A stretch of DNA of 64,000 bases from Alphaproteobacteria bacterium Ga0077535 (GTDB lineage: Bacteria; Pseudomonadota; Alphaproteobacteria; Caulobacterales; Aquidulcibacteraceae): NCBI GenBank assembly GCA_001464425.1, contig LNEK01000020.1, positions 62,001-126,000 of the forward strand, in the 5' to 3' direction. The position numbers and the translations under genes are program-made. Below are positions 1-8,905 of this stretch, piece after piece. Below the pieces are notes generated by a model. It saw only the letters and a list, made by a program, of their open reading frames with translations, searched no databases and was not told where the DNA came from. Every line of letters begins with the position of its first letter. The stretch's first letter is position 1.

Positions 1-314
1 CACGGCTCTTCGACCCACGCGCGAAATTTGAGTTCGCCGCTGATGTAAACTTCAGCGCGCACCCACGCGCTTGCATCGACGGTCAGCTGAATGTGGCCGT
101 CGCCCTTGTCCGACGTGAAGGCGAGGCGCGCGCTGGTTTTGTCTTGCTGTGCCTTCCAGATGTGGCCGCTCGCATCGCCGCGAAAGTCGATCGGCGGGCT
201 GACGAATCCGCATAGCGTATCGATCAAGCCGCTGGCGCAAACGTCGAGCGGCCATTGGTGATCCTCGTTCCAGATGTAATGCGGCTCGCGCTTCGGTGGG
301 ATCGGCACGTTCAT
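1..314 (-). CDS. Conserved hypothetical protein, C-terminus cut by window edge
   Basis: An open frame begins at an ATG at 314 and runs without a stop off the left edge, giving at least 104 residues (start MNVPIPPKREPHYIWNEDHQ). It starts 28 bp after the mlaF stop on the same strand, so it may be the last gene of the mla-alr-dnaB transcription unit. The visible part is rich in Trp, His and alternating hydrophobic residues, as in a soluble beta-rich fold. There is no signal peptide or membrane segment. I do not recognise the family. A longer overlapping frame at 52-321 is an Arg-rich shadow and was rejected. Confidence 0.6.
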   Translation of the reverse strand, partial: MNVPIPPKREPHYIWNEDHQWPLDVCASGLIDTLCGFVSPPIDFRGDASGHIWKAQQDKTSARLAFTSDKGDGHIQLTVDASAWVRAEVYISGELKFRAWVEEP

Positions 315-342
315 GAGCCAAAGTTAGCGCGGTCGGTGCGCT

Positions 343-1113
343 CTAAACAACCGCCTGGATCGGCCCATCGGCGCGTCCCGCCACGAATTGCTCCACCATC
401 GCATTGCCGCTCGTATCGAGCGAAGCCGTCGGCCCGCGCCAGACAATTTTGCCATTGTGCAGCATGGCGATCTCGTCAGCGATTTTGCGCGCGCTCGGCA
501 TGTCGTGCGTGATCGAAACCGCCGCGCAGCCGAGCTCTTTCACCATCTCGACGATGAGATCGTTGATCGCGTCAGCGGTAATCGGATCGAGGCCGGTGGT
601 GGGCTCGTCGAAGAACAGAATGTCCGGCTTGGCGATGATTGCGCGGGCGAGGCCGGCGCGCTTTTGCATGCCGCCCGAGAGCTCGATCGGTCGCACATCG
701 GCGAACTCTTGCGCTAGTCGCACTTTGCGCATCGCTTCGATGGCGCGCTCCTTCGCTTCGGGCCGCGCGATTTTGTCAGCATAGAGCAGGCGGAAGGCGA
801 TGTTTTCCCAAACCGTCAGCGAGTCAAAGAGGGCGCCACCCTGAAACAGCATGCCGAACTTGCGCATCACCCGCGCACGAATTTCCGGCGGCATCTTGGT
901 GACATCGGCGCCATCGACCAGCACTTTGCCTTCATCCGGCTTCATGAGGCCAAGCGCGCATTTCAGCGTCACCGATTTGCCTTGGCCTGAGCCGCCGATA
1001 ATCACCAGCGATCGCCGCGCCGCGACGTCGATATCGACTCCATCCAGCACTTGGCGCCCGCGCAGCTTTTTCTTGATGCCGATGAGCTGGAGTTTCGCCG
1101 TCATCTCGCTCAC
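343..1113 (-). CDS. mlaF: MlaF-type ABC transporter ATP-binding protein
   Basis: This is the 256-residue ATPase of an Mla/MCE phospholipid transporter, which drives lipid movement between inner and outer membrane. Walker A GGSGQGKS is at residues 40-47, the Q-loop at Q91, the ABC signature LSGGMQ at 145-150, Walker B ILFFDE at 165-170 and the switch His at about 203, so all catalytic motifs are intact. The start overlaps the stop of mlaE by 4 bp (1110-1113), indicating translational coupling to its permease partner. The matching MCE subunit (mlaD) lies about 56 kb away in this window, at 57671-58150. The family assignment rests on the MlaE partner and on the sequence pattern. Confidence 0.93.
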   Translation of the reverse strand: MSEMTAKLQLIGIKKKLRGRQVLDGVDIDVAARRSLVIIGGSGQGKSVTLKCALGLMKPDEGKVLVDGADVTKMPPEIRARVMRKFGMLFQGGALFDSLTVWENIAFRLLYADKIARPEAKERAIEAMRKVRLAQEFADVRPIELSGGMQKRAGLARAIIAKPDILFFDEPTTGLDPITADAINDLIVEMVKELGCAAVSITHDMPSARKIADEIAMLHNGKIVWRGPTASLDTSGNAMVEQFVAGRADGPIQAVV

Positions 1114-1883
1114 TCCACGAAAAACGCGGTGATGAGATAGTTCACCGCCAGGATGAGAACGATCGAACCTACCACCGCGTTAGTGGTCGCGCGGCCGACA
1201 CCCAGTGCGCCGCCCGAAGAATTGAAGCCCTGATAAGCGCCCATGACTGCGATGATGAAGCCGAACACGGCGGCCTTCACCAAGCCAAGGACCACGTCCT
1301 GCGATTCCAGGAAGTTGAACGTATTGCGCAGGTAGGTCGCGCCGTTGAAATCGAGGCTGTAGGTGGCGACGAGATAGCCGCCCATGACGCCGATTATATC
1401 GGCGATCAGCACGAGCAGCGGCAAAGTCAAAGTCGCGGCCAGAACGCGCGGCGCGATAAGAAATTTGAACGGGTCGGTCGAGAGCGTTGTCATCGCGTCG
1501 AGTTGTTCGGTGACACGCATCGTACCGATCTCAGCCGCGATGCCGGCGCTTACGCGGCCTGCCAGCATGAGGCCGGCGAGCACCGGCCCGAGCTCACGCG
1601 TGATGCCGAGCACGACGATGTTCGGCACGAAACTTTCCGCATTGAAGCGGGCCCCGCCGACATAAATGTTGAGCGCCAAAGCCGCGCCGATGAACACGGC
1701 GGTGAGCCCGATCACCGGCAGTGAATAATAACCGACCGCCATGCACTGGCGCAGAAACTGGCCCAGAAAAAACGGTGGCGCAAAGCACGAAGCAGCGGAG
1801 CGTCCGGCGAAAGCGGCGAAGCGGCCAATCTCGGCCAGCCCCGCCAGCACGCCGCGTCCAATCGGAGCAAACGGATTGATCAC
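1110..1883 (-). CDS. mlaE: MlaE-type ABC transporter permease
   Basis: The 257-residue protein is the membrane subunit of the phospholipid ABC transporter. It has the typical MlaE pattern: an N-terminal amphipathic stretch, then about five hydrophobic segments (for example around VGYYSLPVIGLTAVFIGAAL and the C-terminal VGSIVLILAVNYLITAFF). A conserved cytosolic region contains GITRELGPVLAGLMLAGRVS and EIGTMRVTEQLDAM, the latter being the coupling region contacting MlaF. It overlaps mlaF by 4 bp downstream and alr by 4 bp upstream (1880-1883). No MCE protein gene follows, unlike the compact mla operons of gammaproteobacteria. Confidence 0.93.
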   Translation of the reverse strand: MINPFAPIGRGVLAGLAEIGRFAAFAGRSAASCFAPPFFLGQFLRQCMAVGYYSLPVIGLTAVFIGAALALNIYVGGARFNAESFVPNIVVLGITRELGPVLAGLMLAGRVSAGIAAEIGTMRVTEQLDAMTTLSTDPFKFLIAPRVLAATLTLPLLVLIADIIGVMGGYLVATYSLDFNGATYLRNTFNFLESQDVVLGLVKAAVFGFIIAVMGAYQGFNSSGGALGVGRATTNAVVGSIVLILAVNYLITAFFVE

Positions 1884-2917
1884 CCGCGCACACCCATCTT
1901 CCGCACTGTCCCAGCAAACGTGGTCAGCACTTCATACGACGCGGTCCCCGCAAGCGAGGCGACATCATCGAGCGGCGCATTCGGACCGAGAAATTCGACC
2001 ATCGTCCCAGCTTGCGCCTCGGCGCAATCGGTGACGTCAATGATGACGAGATCCATAGAGACGCGCCCAAGTATCGGGCGCTTTGCGCCCCCCAGAACGC
2101 CATAGCCGCGCCCGCTCAAGGAGCGCAAGTAGCCGTCGGCGTAGCCGAGCGCGACGGTGGCGGTGCGCATCTTTTTGGGCGCGGTGAAGGTCGCGCCATA
2201 GCCGAACGTTTCGCCGGCGTTCACGTCGCGCACCTGTAGGATCGGAGCATCTATGTTGACGGCGGTCGAGAGCGCCGGATTATTCGCGTCGAGCCCGCCG
2301 GAGCCGTAAAGTCCAACACCTGGACGGATGAGATCGAAATGATAGTCCGGCCCGATCAGCGCGCCGGCCGTCGCCGCCAGCGAGCGCGGGGCCTTTGGAA
2401 ATAGTGTGGCCGCATCAGTGAAGCGCTTCAGCTGCAGCGCGTTCATCGGATGCTTCAGATCGGAGCCGCACGCGAGGTGGCTCATTACCAAGGTCGGCGA
2501 AACCTCCCGCAGCGCCATCATCGTCTGCGTAAGTTCTTCGGGGCCGATACCGAGCCGGTTCATCCCCGTATCGATGTGCAACCCCGCCGGCCCGCGCGCG
2601 TCCCAAAGCTTGATCTGCGCCAGCGAGTTCAAGATCGGCGTCAGCTTCGCGTCGCCATGGAGCGCAACGTCATCGGCGCTGGGGCCATTCAGCACAAAGA
2701 TTTGCGGGCCTTCGCCGAGCGCTTTGCGCACCAACGCGGCCTCCGCCGATGTTGCAGTGAAGAATACGCGTGCGCCGGCCTGCGCTAACGCGCGCGAGGC
2801 GGGGATCGAGCCCAAGCCGTACGCGTCGGCCTTCACCACCGCGGCGATCGCGGCGGTCGGCGCCTGCTTTTTGAAGAAGGCCCAATTCTCTACGATCGCG
2901 CCGTAATCGACGCGCAT
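1880..2917 (-). CDS. alr: Alanine racemase
   Basis: The PLP-dependent enzyme converts L-alanine to D-alanine for peptidoglycan. The PLP-lysine motif AVVKADAYGLG lies near the N-terminus (Lys about residue 29 of this 345-residue form), and the C-terminal catalytic region includes RVSMDLVIIDVTD. I chose the ATG at 2917 (MRVDYGAIVENW). The longer frame from 2983 would overlap dnaB by 47 bp and add 22 low-complexity residues, whereas 2917 leaves 19 bp after the dnaB stop and begins exactly where the family homology should. It overlaps mlaE by 4 bp downstream, so it is probably co-transcribed with mlaEF. Confidence 0.93.
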   Translation of the reverse strand: MRVDYGAIVENWAFFKKQAPTAAIAAVVKADAYGLGSIPASRALAQAGARVFFTATSAEAALVRKALGEGPQIFVLNGPSADDVALHGDAKLTPILNSLAQIKLWDARGPAGLHIDTGMNRLGIGPEELTQTMMALREVSPTLVMSHLACGSDLKHPMNALQLKRFTDAATLFPKAPRSLAATAGALIGPDYHFDLIRPGVGLYGSGGLDANNPALSTAVNIDAPILQVRDVNAGETFGYGATFTAPKKMRTATVALGYADGYLRSLSGRGYGVLGGAKRPILGRVSMDLVIIDVTDCAEAQAGTMVEFLGPNAPLDDVASLAGTASYEVLTTFAGTVRKMGVRG

Positions 2918-2936
2918 GCGCGCGAGGCGCCGCGCT

Positions 2937-4424
2937 TCACGCGCGGGAGGAGAGGTTGCCGAATCTGGTGTAGCGGCTGTCAAAGAAGAGCTTCACTTTC
3001 CCGATCGGACCGTGACGCTGCTTGCCGATAATGACTTCGGCCTGGTTGCGCACTTCGTCCACTTGCCGCATCCACGCGATATGCTCGTCTGTGCCTTCGC
3101 GCGGCTCGGTGCGCTCTAGATAATAGCTTTCGCGGTACACGAACAGCACCGAGTCTGCGTCTTGTTCGATCGAGCCGGATTCGCGCAGGTCCGAAAGCTG
3201 GGGCCGCTTGTCCTCGCGGTTTTCGACCTGACGCGAAAGCTGCGAGAGCGCAATGACCGGGACCTTCAAATCCTTGGCTAGCGCTTTCAGGCCTTGGGTA
3301 ATTTCGCTGACTTCCTGCACCCGGTTGTCGCCCTTGCGGGACGAGCCGGTGACCAGCTGCAAATAGTCGATGACGATGCAATCGAGGCCGCTGGTGCGCT
3401 GTAGGCGGCGCGCCCGGGCTTGTAATTGGGCGATGCCGATGGCGCCGGTTTCGTCGATATGCAGCGGCAGCTTTTGCAGGTTCACCGCTTCGTCGGCGAG
3501 GCGTTCGTATTCTTGCTTTGAAATTTTGCCGCGGCGGATGCGATCGGACTCGATCTCGGCTGCATCCGAAAGCAGACGCGTCGCCAGCTGCTCGGCCGAC
3601 ATTTCGAGCGAGAAGAAGGCAACGATGCCGCCTTTGCGCTCCGGTTTGTCGTGCTCGGGCGCGCGCTCGTAGTCCAAGCGGTTGCGGGCGATGTTGAAGG
3701 CTATATTGAGCGCCAGCGAGGTTTTGCCCATCGATGGGCGCCCCGCGAGGATCATCAAATCGGACGGGTGGAGGCCGCCCAGCATGCGGTCGAGATCGTC
3801 GAAATTGGTGCTGAGGCCGGAAACGTCGCTCTTGCTCTCATAAGCCGCCGCCGCCGTTTCAATCGAGTGCGCCAGCGCTTTCGAGAAAGGCGAAAAGCCC
3901 GCTGAAGCCGTGCCGTTTTCGGCGAGCGTAAAGAGGGTGCGCTCGGCTTCTTCGATAATGTCTTCCGCGTCGTGATCTTCGGGCGGATTTTCTGCGAGGT
4001 CGGCGATGATGTTGCCTACACGGATGAGTTCGCGCCGCAGCGCCAGATCGTAGATCAGGTCGGCATAGGATTGCGCTTGCGCCGAAAGCGGCGCTGCCAC
4101 TTCCATCAGCTTCATCAAATAAACGGCGCCGCCGATTTCCTTGATGCCGCCGTCGCGGGCGAAGCGCTCCTTAAGTGTGATGCCGTCTGCGAGATCGCCG
4201 GCTGCGATCAGTTCTTGGCACGCCTGGAAGATGCGCCCGTGCACCGGATCGTAAAAGTGCTTGGCCTGCAGGCTTTGATTGATGCGGTTATAGGTCTCGT
4301 TGTCGAACAGGATCGCGCCCAGCAAGCCTTGCTCGGCTTCGAGATTATGCGGCGCCACGCGCGGCTGCGGAGCGGGCGCGGGGGCGCCAAGGGGGAGGGC
4401 GGGCTGCATCGACATCGCCAGCAA
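2937..4424 (-). CDS. dnaB: Replicative DNA helicase DnaB
   Basis: The 495-residue hexameric helicase unwinds DNA at the replication fork. It carries the N-terminal primase-interacting domain (about residues 25-130, beginning APHNLEAEQGLLGAILFDNE) and the RecA-like C-terminal domain with Walker A GRPSMGKTS. It also has the LSQLSRQVENR motif with its arginine finger region and the family-typical end SRYTRFGNL. No intein or insertion is seen. The start could also be the ATG 3 or 5 codons downstream, because the first residues are MLAMSMQ. It is followed by alr, mlaE and mlaF on the same strand. Confidence 0.97.
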   Translation of the reverse strand: MLAMSMQPALPLGAPAPAPQPRVAPHNLEAEQGLLGAILFDNETYNRINQSLQAKHFYDPVHGRIFQACQELIAAGDLADGITLKERFARDGGIKEIGGAVYLMKLMEVAAPLSAQAQSYADLIYDLALRRELIRVGNIIADLAENPPEDHDAEDIIEEAERTLFTLAENGTASAGFSPFSKALAHSIETAAAAYESKSDVSGLSTNFDDLDRMLGGLHPSDLMILAGRPSMGKTSLALNIAFNIARNRLDYERAPEHDKPERKGGIVAFFSLEMSAEQLATRLLSDAAEIESDRIRRGKISKQEYERLADEAVNLQKLPLHIDETGAIGIAQLQARARRLQRTSGLDCIVIDYLQLVTGSSRKGDNRVQEVSEITQGLKALAKDLKVPVIALSQLSRQVENREDKRPQLSDLRESGSIEQDADSVLFVYRESYYLERTEPREGTDEHIAWMRQVDEVRNQAEVIIGKQRHGPIGKVKLFFDSRYTRFGNLSSRA

Positions 4425-4530
4425 GATGGCGCGATTCGGGGCGGCAATCGTTTACGCGCCGAAACCTTGACGTCGGTTTTCGTGAGTCGTCCGCAACTCT
4501 TTGTTGTTGACGTGGAACGACGAGTCACTG

Positions 4531-4561
4531 TTGGACCGCCGGCGAAACGCCGGCGATCCAA
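4531..4561. repeat. REP-like palindrome, single unit
   Basis: This is a 31-bp hairpin: arms of 14 bp around an AAA loop, with one mismatch between the arms. The head reads GGACCGCCGGCG. It lies between the S9 peptidase stop (4568) and the dnaB start (4424). The same head and palindromic core recur in the paired element at 16229-16320, which argues for a dispersed repeat family and not a gene-specific site. It could also act as a terminator for the peptidase, but no T-run follows on the minus strand. Confidence 0.6.
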
Positions 4562-4567
4562 GTCGAA

Positions 4568-6484
4568 TTACCCCGCGCTGCGCAAATGCTGTTGCAAGAA
4601 GCGCAAGTACGCCTCCTGCGCGGTGACGCGATTCTCCTTCCGCAGAAAGCCGTGGCCTTCATCTGGGAAGAGCACATACTCCACCGGCACGTTGTTGGCG
4701 CGCACTGCGGCGACGAGTTCGTCGCTCTCCACCTGCAACACGCGCGGATCGTTGGCGCCTTGCACTACGAGCAGTGGTCGGCGGATGTTGGCGGCGTGGA
4801 AGAGCGGCGAGATGCGGTGGTGACGTTCTGCGTCTGTCGCCGGATCGCCCATTTCGTCATAGAGCGCTTCGCGGAAGCTCGCCCACCACGGGGGGATCGA
4901 GTTCAGCGTGCGCTGCCAATTGGTGACGCCGAAAATATTGATGCCGACATCGAACACGTCCGGCCGGAACGCCAACGCAGCCGCCACCATGTAGCCGCCG
5001 TAGGAGCCGCCCATGATGCCGATGCGATTATCATCGACCCAATCCAGCGACTGCAGATACGTGCGAGCATAGACGATGTCGTCGAGATCAACTTCGCCGT
5101 GCCGGCGATCATCCATGTGGAAGAACGTTTTCCCGTAGCCGGACGAGCCGCGATTGTTGGCGGCGAATACGGCGTAGCCGTGGTTTACCAAGTGCTGAAT
5201 CATCGCTGAATAACCGCGTCGGCTTTGCCCGCCGGGGCCGCCGTGCACGAGCACGAGCGCTGGAACGGGCGCGGAAGCGCTGGCGGTGCGCGGGCGATAA
5301 AGGATGCCGGGAATGCGCAGGCCGTCGAAGCTCGGATAGCGCTCAACCGTCGCTTCCACGAGCATCTCTTCGTCGATCTCCGGATTGAGCGCGTGGGTGA
5401 GGCGGGTGGCTTCGCCGGTCGAGAGCGGCGCCGTGAAGATGTCCGATGGCGATGTATCTGACGCTACGGTGAAAGCGATCCGCGTCTCGTCGCGATTGAA
5501 GCGGACGCCGCCGAGATCGCCGGCTGGGACGCCGGTCAAGCGCACGTTGCGCTCCGTCTGCGTGTCGAGGATCGTCACTTCGGTAGACGCATCAGCGTTT
5601 ACCGCCGAAACCCGGTAGCGCCCGCTCGGCGAGTGGACGACGAACATCACGTCCCATTCGGCCTGGATCAGCGGCGTCTTCGCAGCCGAGGCGAGATCGT
5701 AGCGCCAGGCTTGGTTGAACTCGCCGTGCTCGTCAGTGCCGTAGATGAGGGCGCTGCTGTCGGGCGTGAATTCATAAACGCCGTAGCTGATATTGCCGGT
5801 GTGCTCAGTAATCAGGCGCGGCTCGCGCATGTCGCGGGCGTGCAAATTGACTAGATAGATATTGGAGTCGGCGCTCGTGCGCGGCTGCACCAGCGCCAGC
5901 CAGCGGCCGTTCTTGGAGATGTCGGCGATCTCCATGCCTGGGTTCTGATACGCCAGCCGGCGCTCATAGGTGGCGGCGTCGTATTCGTAGAGATCGAACA
6001 CTTGCGGATCGCGCTCGTTCGACGTCACCCAAAACGCGCCGCCATCGCCGCGCCAGCCGGCGAAATCGGCTTTGACGTTTTCGCCTGGAGTTAGGTCGCG
6101 CAACGTGCCGTCGCGCTCGCGCACGTAGATGTGGGTGAGTTCGTTGCCGCCGCTATCGGCGCTGACCAGAGCGCGTTCGTCACTCGGGAAATACGACACG
6201 GCGAAGGTCGCGTCCGTCGTCGATTGCGTCAGCGGCGTCGGCGCGCCGCCGGAGATCGAAAGCGCATAGGCGTTGAAGACGCCGCTTGAATCGTTCGACG
6301 TCAAAATTTGCCGGCCGTCCGGCGAGAACGCCAAGCCCGATGAGGCGGCCATGCCGAAGGCGGTGGTTTGGAAGAAAGCGGCTGCCGAATAGGTCTGGTG
6401 GGAGGCGGCCGAGCCGCCGCCGGAACTGGCGCAGCTGGCGAGGACGATCATCGAGGCTCCGAGCAACGAACGGCGTGAAATCAT
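4568..6484 (-). CDS. S9 family prolyl oligopeptidase, exported lipoprotein
   Basis: A 638-residue serine peptidase of the prolyl oligopeptidase (S9) type. It has an N-terminal beta-propeller region with TolB-like repeats (LAFSPDGRQILTSND, DISKNGRWLALV and similar) followed by an alpha/beta hydrolase domain. The nucleophile is in GGSYGGYM, the acid in ANDPR and the His in DEGHGF. The start at 6484 gives a twin-arginine-like and lipobox leader (ISRRSLLG followed by VLASC), so the protein should be exported folded and lipidated. The frame extends to 6598, but that adds 38 residues ahead of a complete signal and is rejected. It likely degrades peptides in the periplasm or at a membrane surface. 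Confidence 0.9.
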   Translation of the reverse strand: MISRRSLLGASMIVLASCASSGGGSAASHQTYSAAAFFQTTAFGMAASSGLAFSPDGRQILTSNDSSGVFNAYALSISGGAPTPLTQSTTDATFAVSYFPSDERALVSADSGGNELTHIYVRERDGTLRDLTPGENVKADFAGWRGDGGAFWVTSNERDPQVFDLYEYDAATYERRLAYQNPGMEIADISKNGRWLALVQPRTSADSNIYLVNLHARDMREPRLITEHTGNISYGVYEFTPDSSALIYGTDEHGEFNQAWRYDLASAAKTPLIQAEWDVMFVVHSPSGRYRVSAVNADASTEVTILDTQTERNVRLTGVPAGDLGGVRFNRDETRIAFTVASDTSPSDIFTAPLSTGEATRLTHALNPEIDEEMLVEATVERYPSFDGLRIPGILYRPRTASASAPVPALVLVHGGPGGQSRRGYSAMIQHLVNHGYAVFAANNRGSSGYGKTFFHMDDRRHGEVDLDDIVYARTYLQSLDWVDDNRIGIMGGSYGGYMVAAALAFRPDVFDVGINIFGVTNWQRTLNSIPPWWASFREALYDEMGDPATDAERHHRISPLFHAANIRRPLLVVQGANDPRVLQVESDELVAAVRANNVPVEYVLFPDEGHGFLRKENRVTAQEAYLRFLQQHLRSAG

Positions 6485-6581
6485 GTTTGGGCTCCCACTT
6501 CGCCGCGATCCTAATCGGGCGCGCGGCGAAGGGGACAGAAAAATTGACCCGAAATCCCCGCGCTTTGCGCTTACCCTTTTG

Positions 6582-6896
6582 ATGCCGTTTTCTCGCACCC
6601 CTCTTAAGGTTTACGTCACCCAGATCGGGTTCCACGAAACCATAGTAGCTGCTTACAGCCAACGTGCTGCACTTGCCGCGTGGGGGGTAACCCGCAACCT
6701 CTTTGCCAGCGGCCGCGCCCACGATACGCGCGACGATGAGATTTGCCGGATCGCGTTGGCGCTGCCGGGGCAGGTGTTTGCGCGGCCGGCGGGCAGCGGC
6801 AAGCCGTTCCGTCCCGTCAGCGCCAATGATCCCGGCCCACAAAACGAACGGGCCGCCATCCGTGAGGATGACGGCCCGCCTGATGATCAGGACTGA
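6582..6896 (+). CDS. Small conserved protein of unknown function (KVY..IGFHE type)
   Basis: The 104-residue reading begins at the ATG at 6582. It contains a pattern I recall from short alphaproteobacterial proteins: a first strand LKVYVTQIGFHETIVAA, then SQRAALAAWGV, then NLFASG, and a C-terminal RPVSANDP-like segment. Such proteins are often labelled hypothetical or, misleadingly, TolA-like. It is convergent with rplI, and its last codons form the stem-loop that appears to terminate rplI. No signal peptide is seen. The function is unknown. The call rests on family pattern recognition from memory, so confidence is moderate. Confidence 0.6.
   Translation: MPFSRTPLKVYVTQIGFHETIVAAYSQRAALAAWGVTRNLFASGRAHDTRDDEICRIALALPGQVFARPAGSGKPFRPVSANDPGPQNERAAIREDDGPPDDQD
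6850..6877 (-). terminator. Intrinsic terminator of the rpsF-rpsR-rplI operon
   Basis: Two 12-nt arms (6850-6861 and 6866-6877) close on a 4-nt loop, 30 bp past the rplI stop. The single non-Watson-Crick position is a U-G wobble in the minus-strand RNA but a C-A mismatch in the plus-strand RNA, so the hairpin is tuned for minus-strand transcripts. A T-rich stretch (TTCGTTTTG) follows on the minus strand. A second small palindrome (CCTGATGATCAGG) lies directly upstream at 6879-6891. Confidence 0.75.
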
Positions 6897-6907
6897 ACGC
6901 TGCGCGC

Positions 6908-7489
6908 TTATTCGGCGCGGGCGCTCGGATCGTTGGTGATCGAGTTCGCGGCCAATTCCTTGGCTGCGGCTTCGGCGTCTGAGCGGTCGGCTTCGATCGC
7001 CGCGGCGATAACGTTCTCGCCCTTGGCTTGGCGTTCGGCTTCGTCAGCCGAGCGCGCCACGTTGACCTTCACCGTCGCCGACACTTCCGCGTGCAGACGC
7101 ACGCGAACGTCATAGACGCCGATGGTCTTGATCGGCTTGTCGAGAACGACCGCGTTGCGATCGATCTTGCCGCCGGCTTTGACGATCTCATCGACGACGT
7201 CGCGCGAAGACACCGAGCCGTAAAGTTGGCCGGCTTCACCAGCTTGACGGATCAGCACGTAGGAGGTGCCGTCGATCTTGCCGGAAGCCTTTTGCGCGTC
7301 GGCGCGAAGCTCGGCATTGCGGGCTTCGAGTTCGGCGCGGCGGGCTTCGAACACTTTGCGGTTCGCATCGGTGGCGCGCAGCGCCTTCTTTTGCGGCAGC
7401 AGGAAGTTGCGGGCGTAACCGTCGCGCACTTTCACTTCTTCGCCGAGGGCGCCGAGGCTTTCGACACGTTCGAGCAGGATGACTTGCAT
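6908..7489 (-). CDS. rplI: 50S ribosomal protein L9
   Basis: The 193-residue protein has the N-terminal L9 signature ([19 protein letters not shown] followed by [16 protein letters not shown]), a central helix and a C-terminal domain. It binds 23S rRNA and helps limit frameshifting. It extends about 40 residues past the usual 150, with an Ala/Glu-rich tail, which is common in alphaproteobacteria. It is the last gene of the rpsF-rpsR-rplI operon, 14 bp after rpsR, and is followed by a hairpin terminator. Confidence 0.97.
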   Translation of the reverse strand: MQVILLERVESLGALGEEVKVRDGYARNFLLPQKKALRATDANRKVFEARRAELEARNAELRADAQKASGKIDGTSYVLIRQAGEAGQLYGSVSSRDVVDEIVKAGGKIDRNAVVLDKPIKTIGVYDVRVRLHAEVSATVKVNVARSADEAERQAKGENVIAAAIEADRSDAEAAAKELAANSITNDPSARAE

Positions 7490-7503
7490 GTGACGAGTCT
7501 CCC

Positions 7504-7782
7504 TTACTGAACAGCGAACGGAAGCAGAGCGAGTTCACGGGCCAGCTTAATGGCGCGCGCGAGTTCGCGTTGCTTCTTGGCCGAAACGGCGGTGATACGG
7601 GCCGGGACGATCTTGCCCTTTTCGCTGATGTAGCGTTGGAGCAGCTTCACGTCCTTGTAATCGATCTTCGGCGAGGCGCTGCCCGAGAACGGGCAAACCT
7701 TACGCCGACGACCGAACGGGCGACGGGCCGGAATGTTCGAGATGTTGAACTTCGGGGCGCCCTTTTGAATCTTCTGAGCCAT
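7504..7782 (-). CDS. rpsR: 30S ribosomal protein S18
   Basis: The 92-residue basic protein contains the S18 core ([44 protein letters not shown]). It forms a heterodimer with S6 on the 30S platform. Only 3 bp separate it from rpsF upstream, in the standard S6-S18-L9 arrangement. Two of its neighbours are its direct functional partners, so the call is secure. Confidence 0.97.
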   Translation of the reverse strand: MAQKIQKGAPKFNISNIPARRPFGRRRKVCPFSGSASPKIDYKDVKLLQRYISEKGKIVPARITAVSAKKQRELARAIKLARELALLPFAVQ

Positions 7783-7785
7783 GGA

Positions 7786-8193
7786 TTAATCCTCCCCGCC
7801 GTCAAAATCACCGCCGAACTCTTCACCGTCACGGCCGCCTTCACGGCGTGCGCGGCGGCGCTCGTCGCGATCGCGACGGGCCAAGATCGGTGACGGCTCT
7901 TCGTCGAGCTCTTCGACGCGGATGGTTTTGAAGCGCATGACGTCTTCGTTGATCCGCAGGCGACGCTCCAACTCGTGCACGGCAGGCGCCGGGGCATCGA
8001 TATTGATCAGGCAGTAGTGGCCCTTGCGGTTCTTGCGGATGCGATAGGTCAGATTGCGCAGGCCCCAATACTCCGTCTTGGAGGTGTGGCCGCCCAGGTC
8101 CTTGATGGTTTTCGTGATATCCTCGATCAGCGCATCGACTTGCTGAGGCGAGATCTCGGGACGTGCGATAAGCACGTGTTCGTAAAATGCCAT
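7786..8193 (-). CDS. rpsF: 30S ribosomal protein S6
   Basis: The 135-residue S6 starts at the ATG at 8193 ([20 protein letters not shown]), preceded by a purine-rich Shine-Dalgarno (GAAGAGGA). The open frame continues upstream to 8634, but that extension is not S6-like. The core contains [17 protein letters not shown], and the C-terminus is a long charged tail rich in Arg, Asp, Glu and Gly, typical of alphaproteobacterial S6. It leads the ribosomal operon and faces a divergent gene at 8386. Confidence 0.96.
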   Translation of the reverse strand: MAFYEHVLIARPEISPQQVDALIEDITKTIKDLGGHTSKTEYWGLRNLTYRIRKNRKGHYCLINIDAPAPAVHELERRLRINEDVMRFKTIRVEELDEEPSPILARRDRDERRRARREGGRDGEEFGGDFDGGED

Positions 8194-8226
8194 TTTTTCC
8201 TCTTCCGTAAGACCCGCGGCGCCCCT

Positions 8227-8274
8227 GCCGGGGAAGAACCGGCAAAAACGATGGACCCCGGGCAGCGAATGCCC
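8227..8274 (-). promoter_or_regulatory. Structured 5' leader of rpsF (two hairpins)
   Basis: Between rpsF and its divergent neighbour the minus strand can form two compact hairpins: one at 8260-8274 (GGGCA / TGCCC arms) and one at 8227-8243 (GCCGG / CCGGC arms). The second ends about 34 nt before the start codon. S6-S18 operons in many bacteria carry an autoregulatory leader bound by the S6:S18 dimer. The position fits, but I cannot confirm the consensus, so this is inference. Confidence 0.35.
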
Positions 8275-8385
8275 CCGAGGCCGCGGATCGCGAAGGCGCG
8301 GAAAATACGCATTTCGGCCCCGGAAGCAAGGCTTGGCGTGATCGTAGCGGCAGGGCAGGGTTGCGGTTCTATGCGGGAGGCGGCG

Positions 8386-8862
8386 ATGCAGCGGTTGGTA
8401 TGGGCGCAACTGGCGCTTTTGGCCCTGATTTCCGCTGGGTTGGCGGCGCCGGTCTGGGCCCAGAAGCCCGATCTGCCCGCCGCAGCTGAAACACCCGCGC
8501 CGCCCCAAATTGCGTTTCCGGTGGCTGTCGATCCCCCGCCAGCGCCGCCCAACCCTAATATCCTCACCAATGTCGTCTGGCTGGATCGCCCTAACGCCAG
8601 GGAGTTTCTCCGGGTCTACCCGGCTGAGGCCCAAGCCGAGGGGTTAGACGGGCAGGCCACCTTAGACTGCCTTGTCGCGGCCAATGGTCGGCTCTCATGC
8701 GCAGTTGTGAGTGAAGAGCCTCCCGGCCGCGGCTTTGGCGAAGCCGCCATTCGCGCCGCGCGTCACTTCCGCATGGCGCCGGTGACCCGTGACAACATTG
8801 CGACTGCCGGCGGTCGCACCCGCCTGACGCTCCGATTTCGGGCCGACTGGAACGACAACTAG
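8386..8862 (+). CDS. Periplasmic TonB C-terminal domain protein
   Basis: The 158-residue protein has a cleavable-looking signal ([20 protein letters not shown], cut near VWAQ), a short Pro-rich stretch and a TonB_C-like domain ([36 protein letters not shown]). Unlike a true TonB it lacks a long Pro-rich spacer and seems to be secreted and not anchored. The two Cys in the domain may pair. I chose the ATG at 8386 because a GGGAGG Shine-Dalgarno lies 6 bp upstream; the ATG at 8371 is the alternative. A link to receptor energisation is uncertain; it may be an envelope protein using the same fold. Confidence 0.75.
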   Translation: MQRLVWAQLALLALISAGLAAPVWAQKPDLPAAAETPAPPQIAFPVAVDPPPAPPNPNILTNVVWLDRPNAREFLRVYPAEAQAEGLDGQATLDCLVAANGRLSCAVVSEEPPGRGFGEAAIRAARHFRMAPVTRDNIATAGGRTRLTLRFRADWNDN

Positions 8863-8905
8863 CTCTTCGCTTGCGCCAGGTCAGGCGCTGCTTTAGGGCG
8901 CCGCC

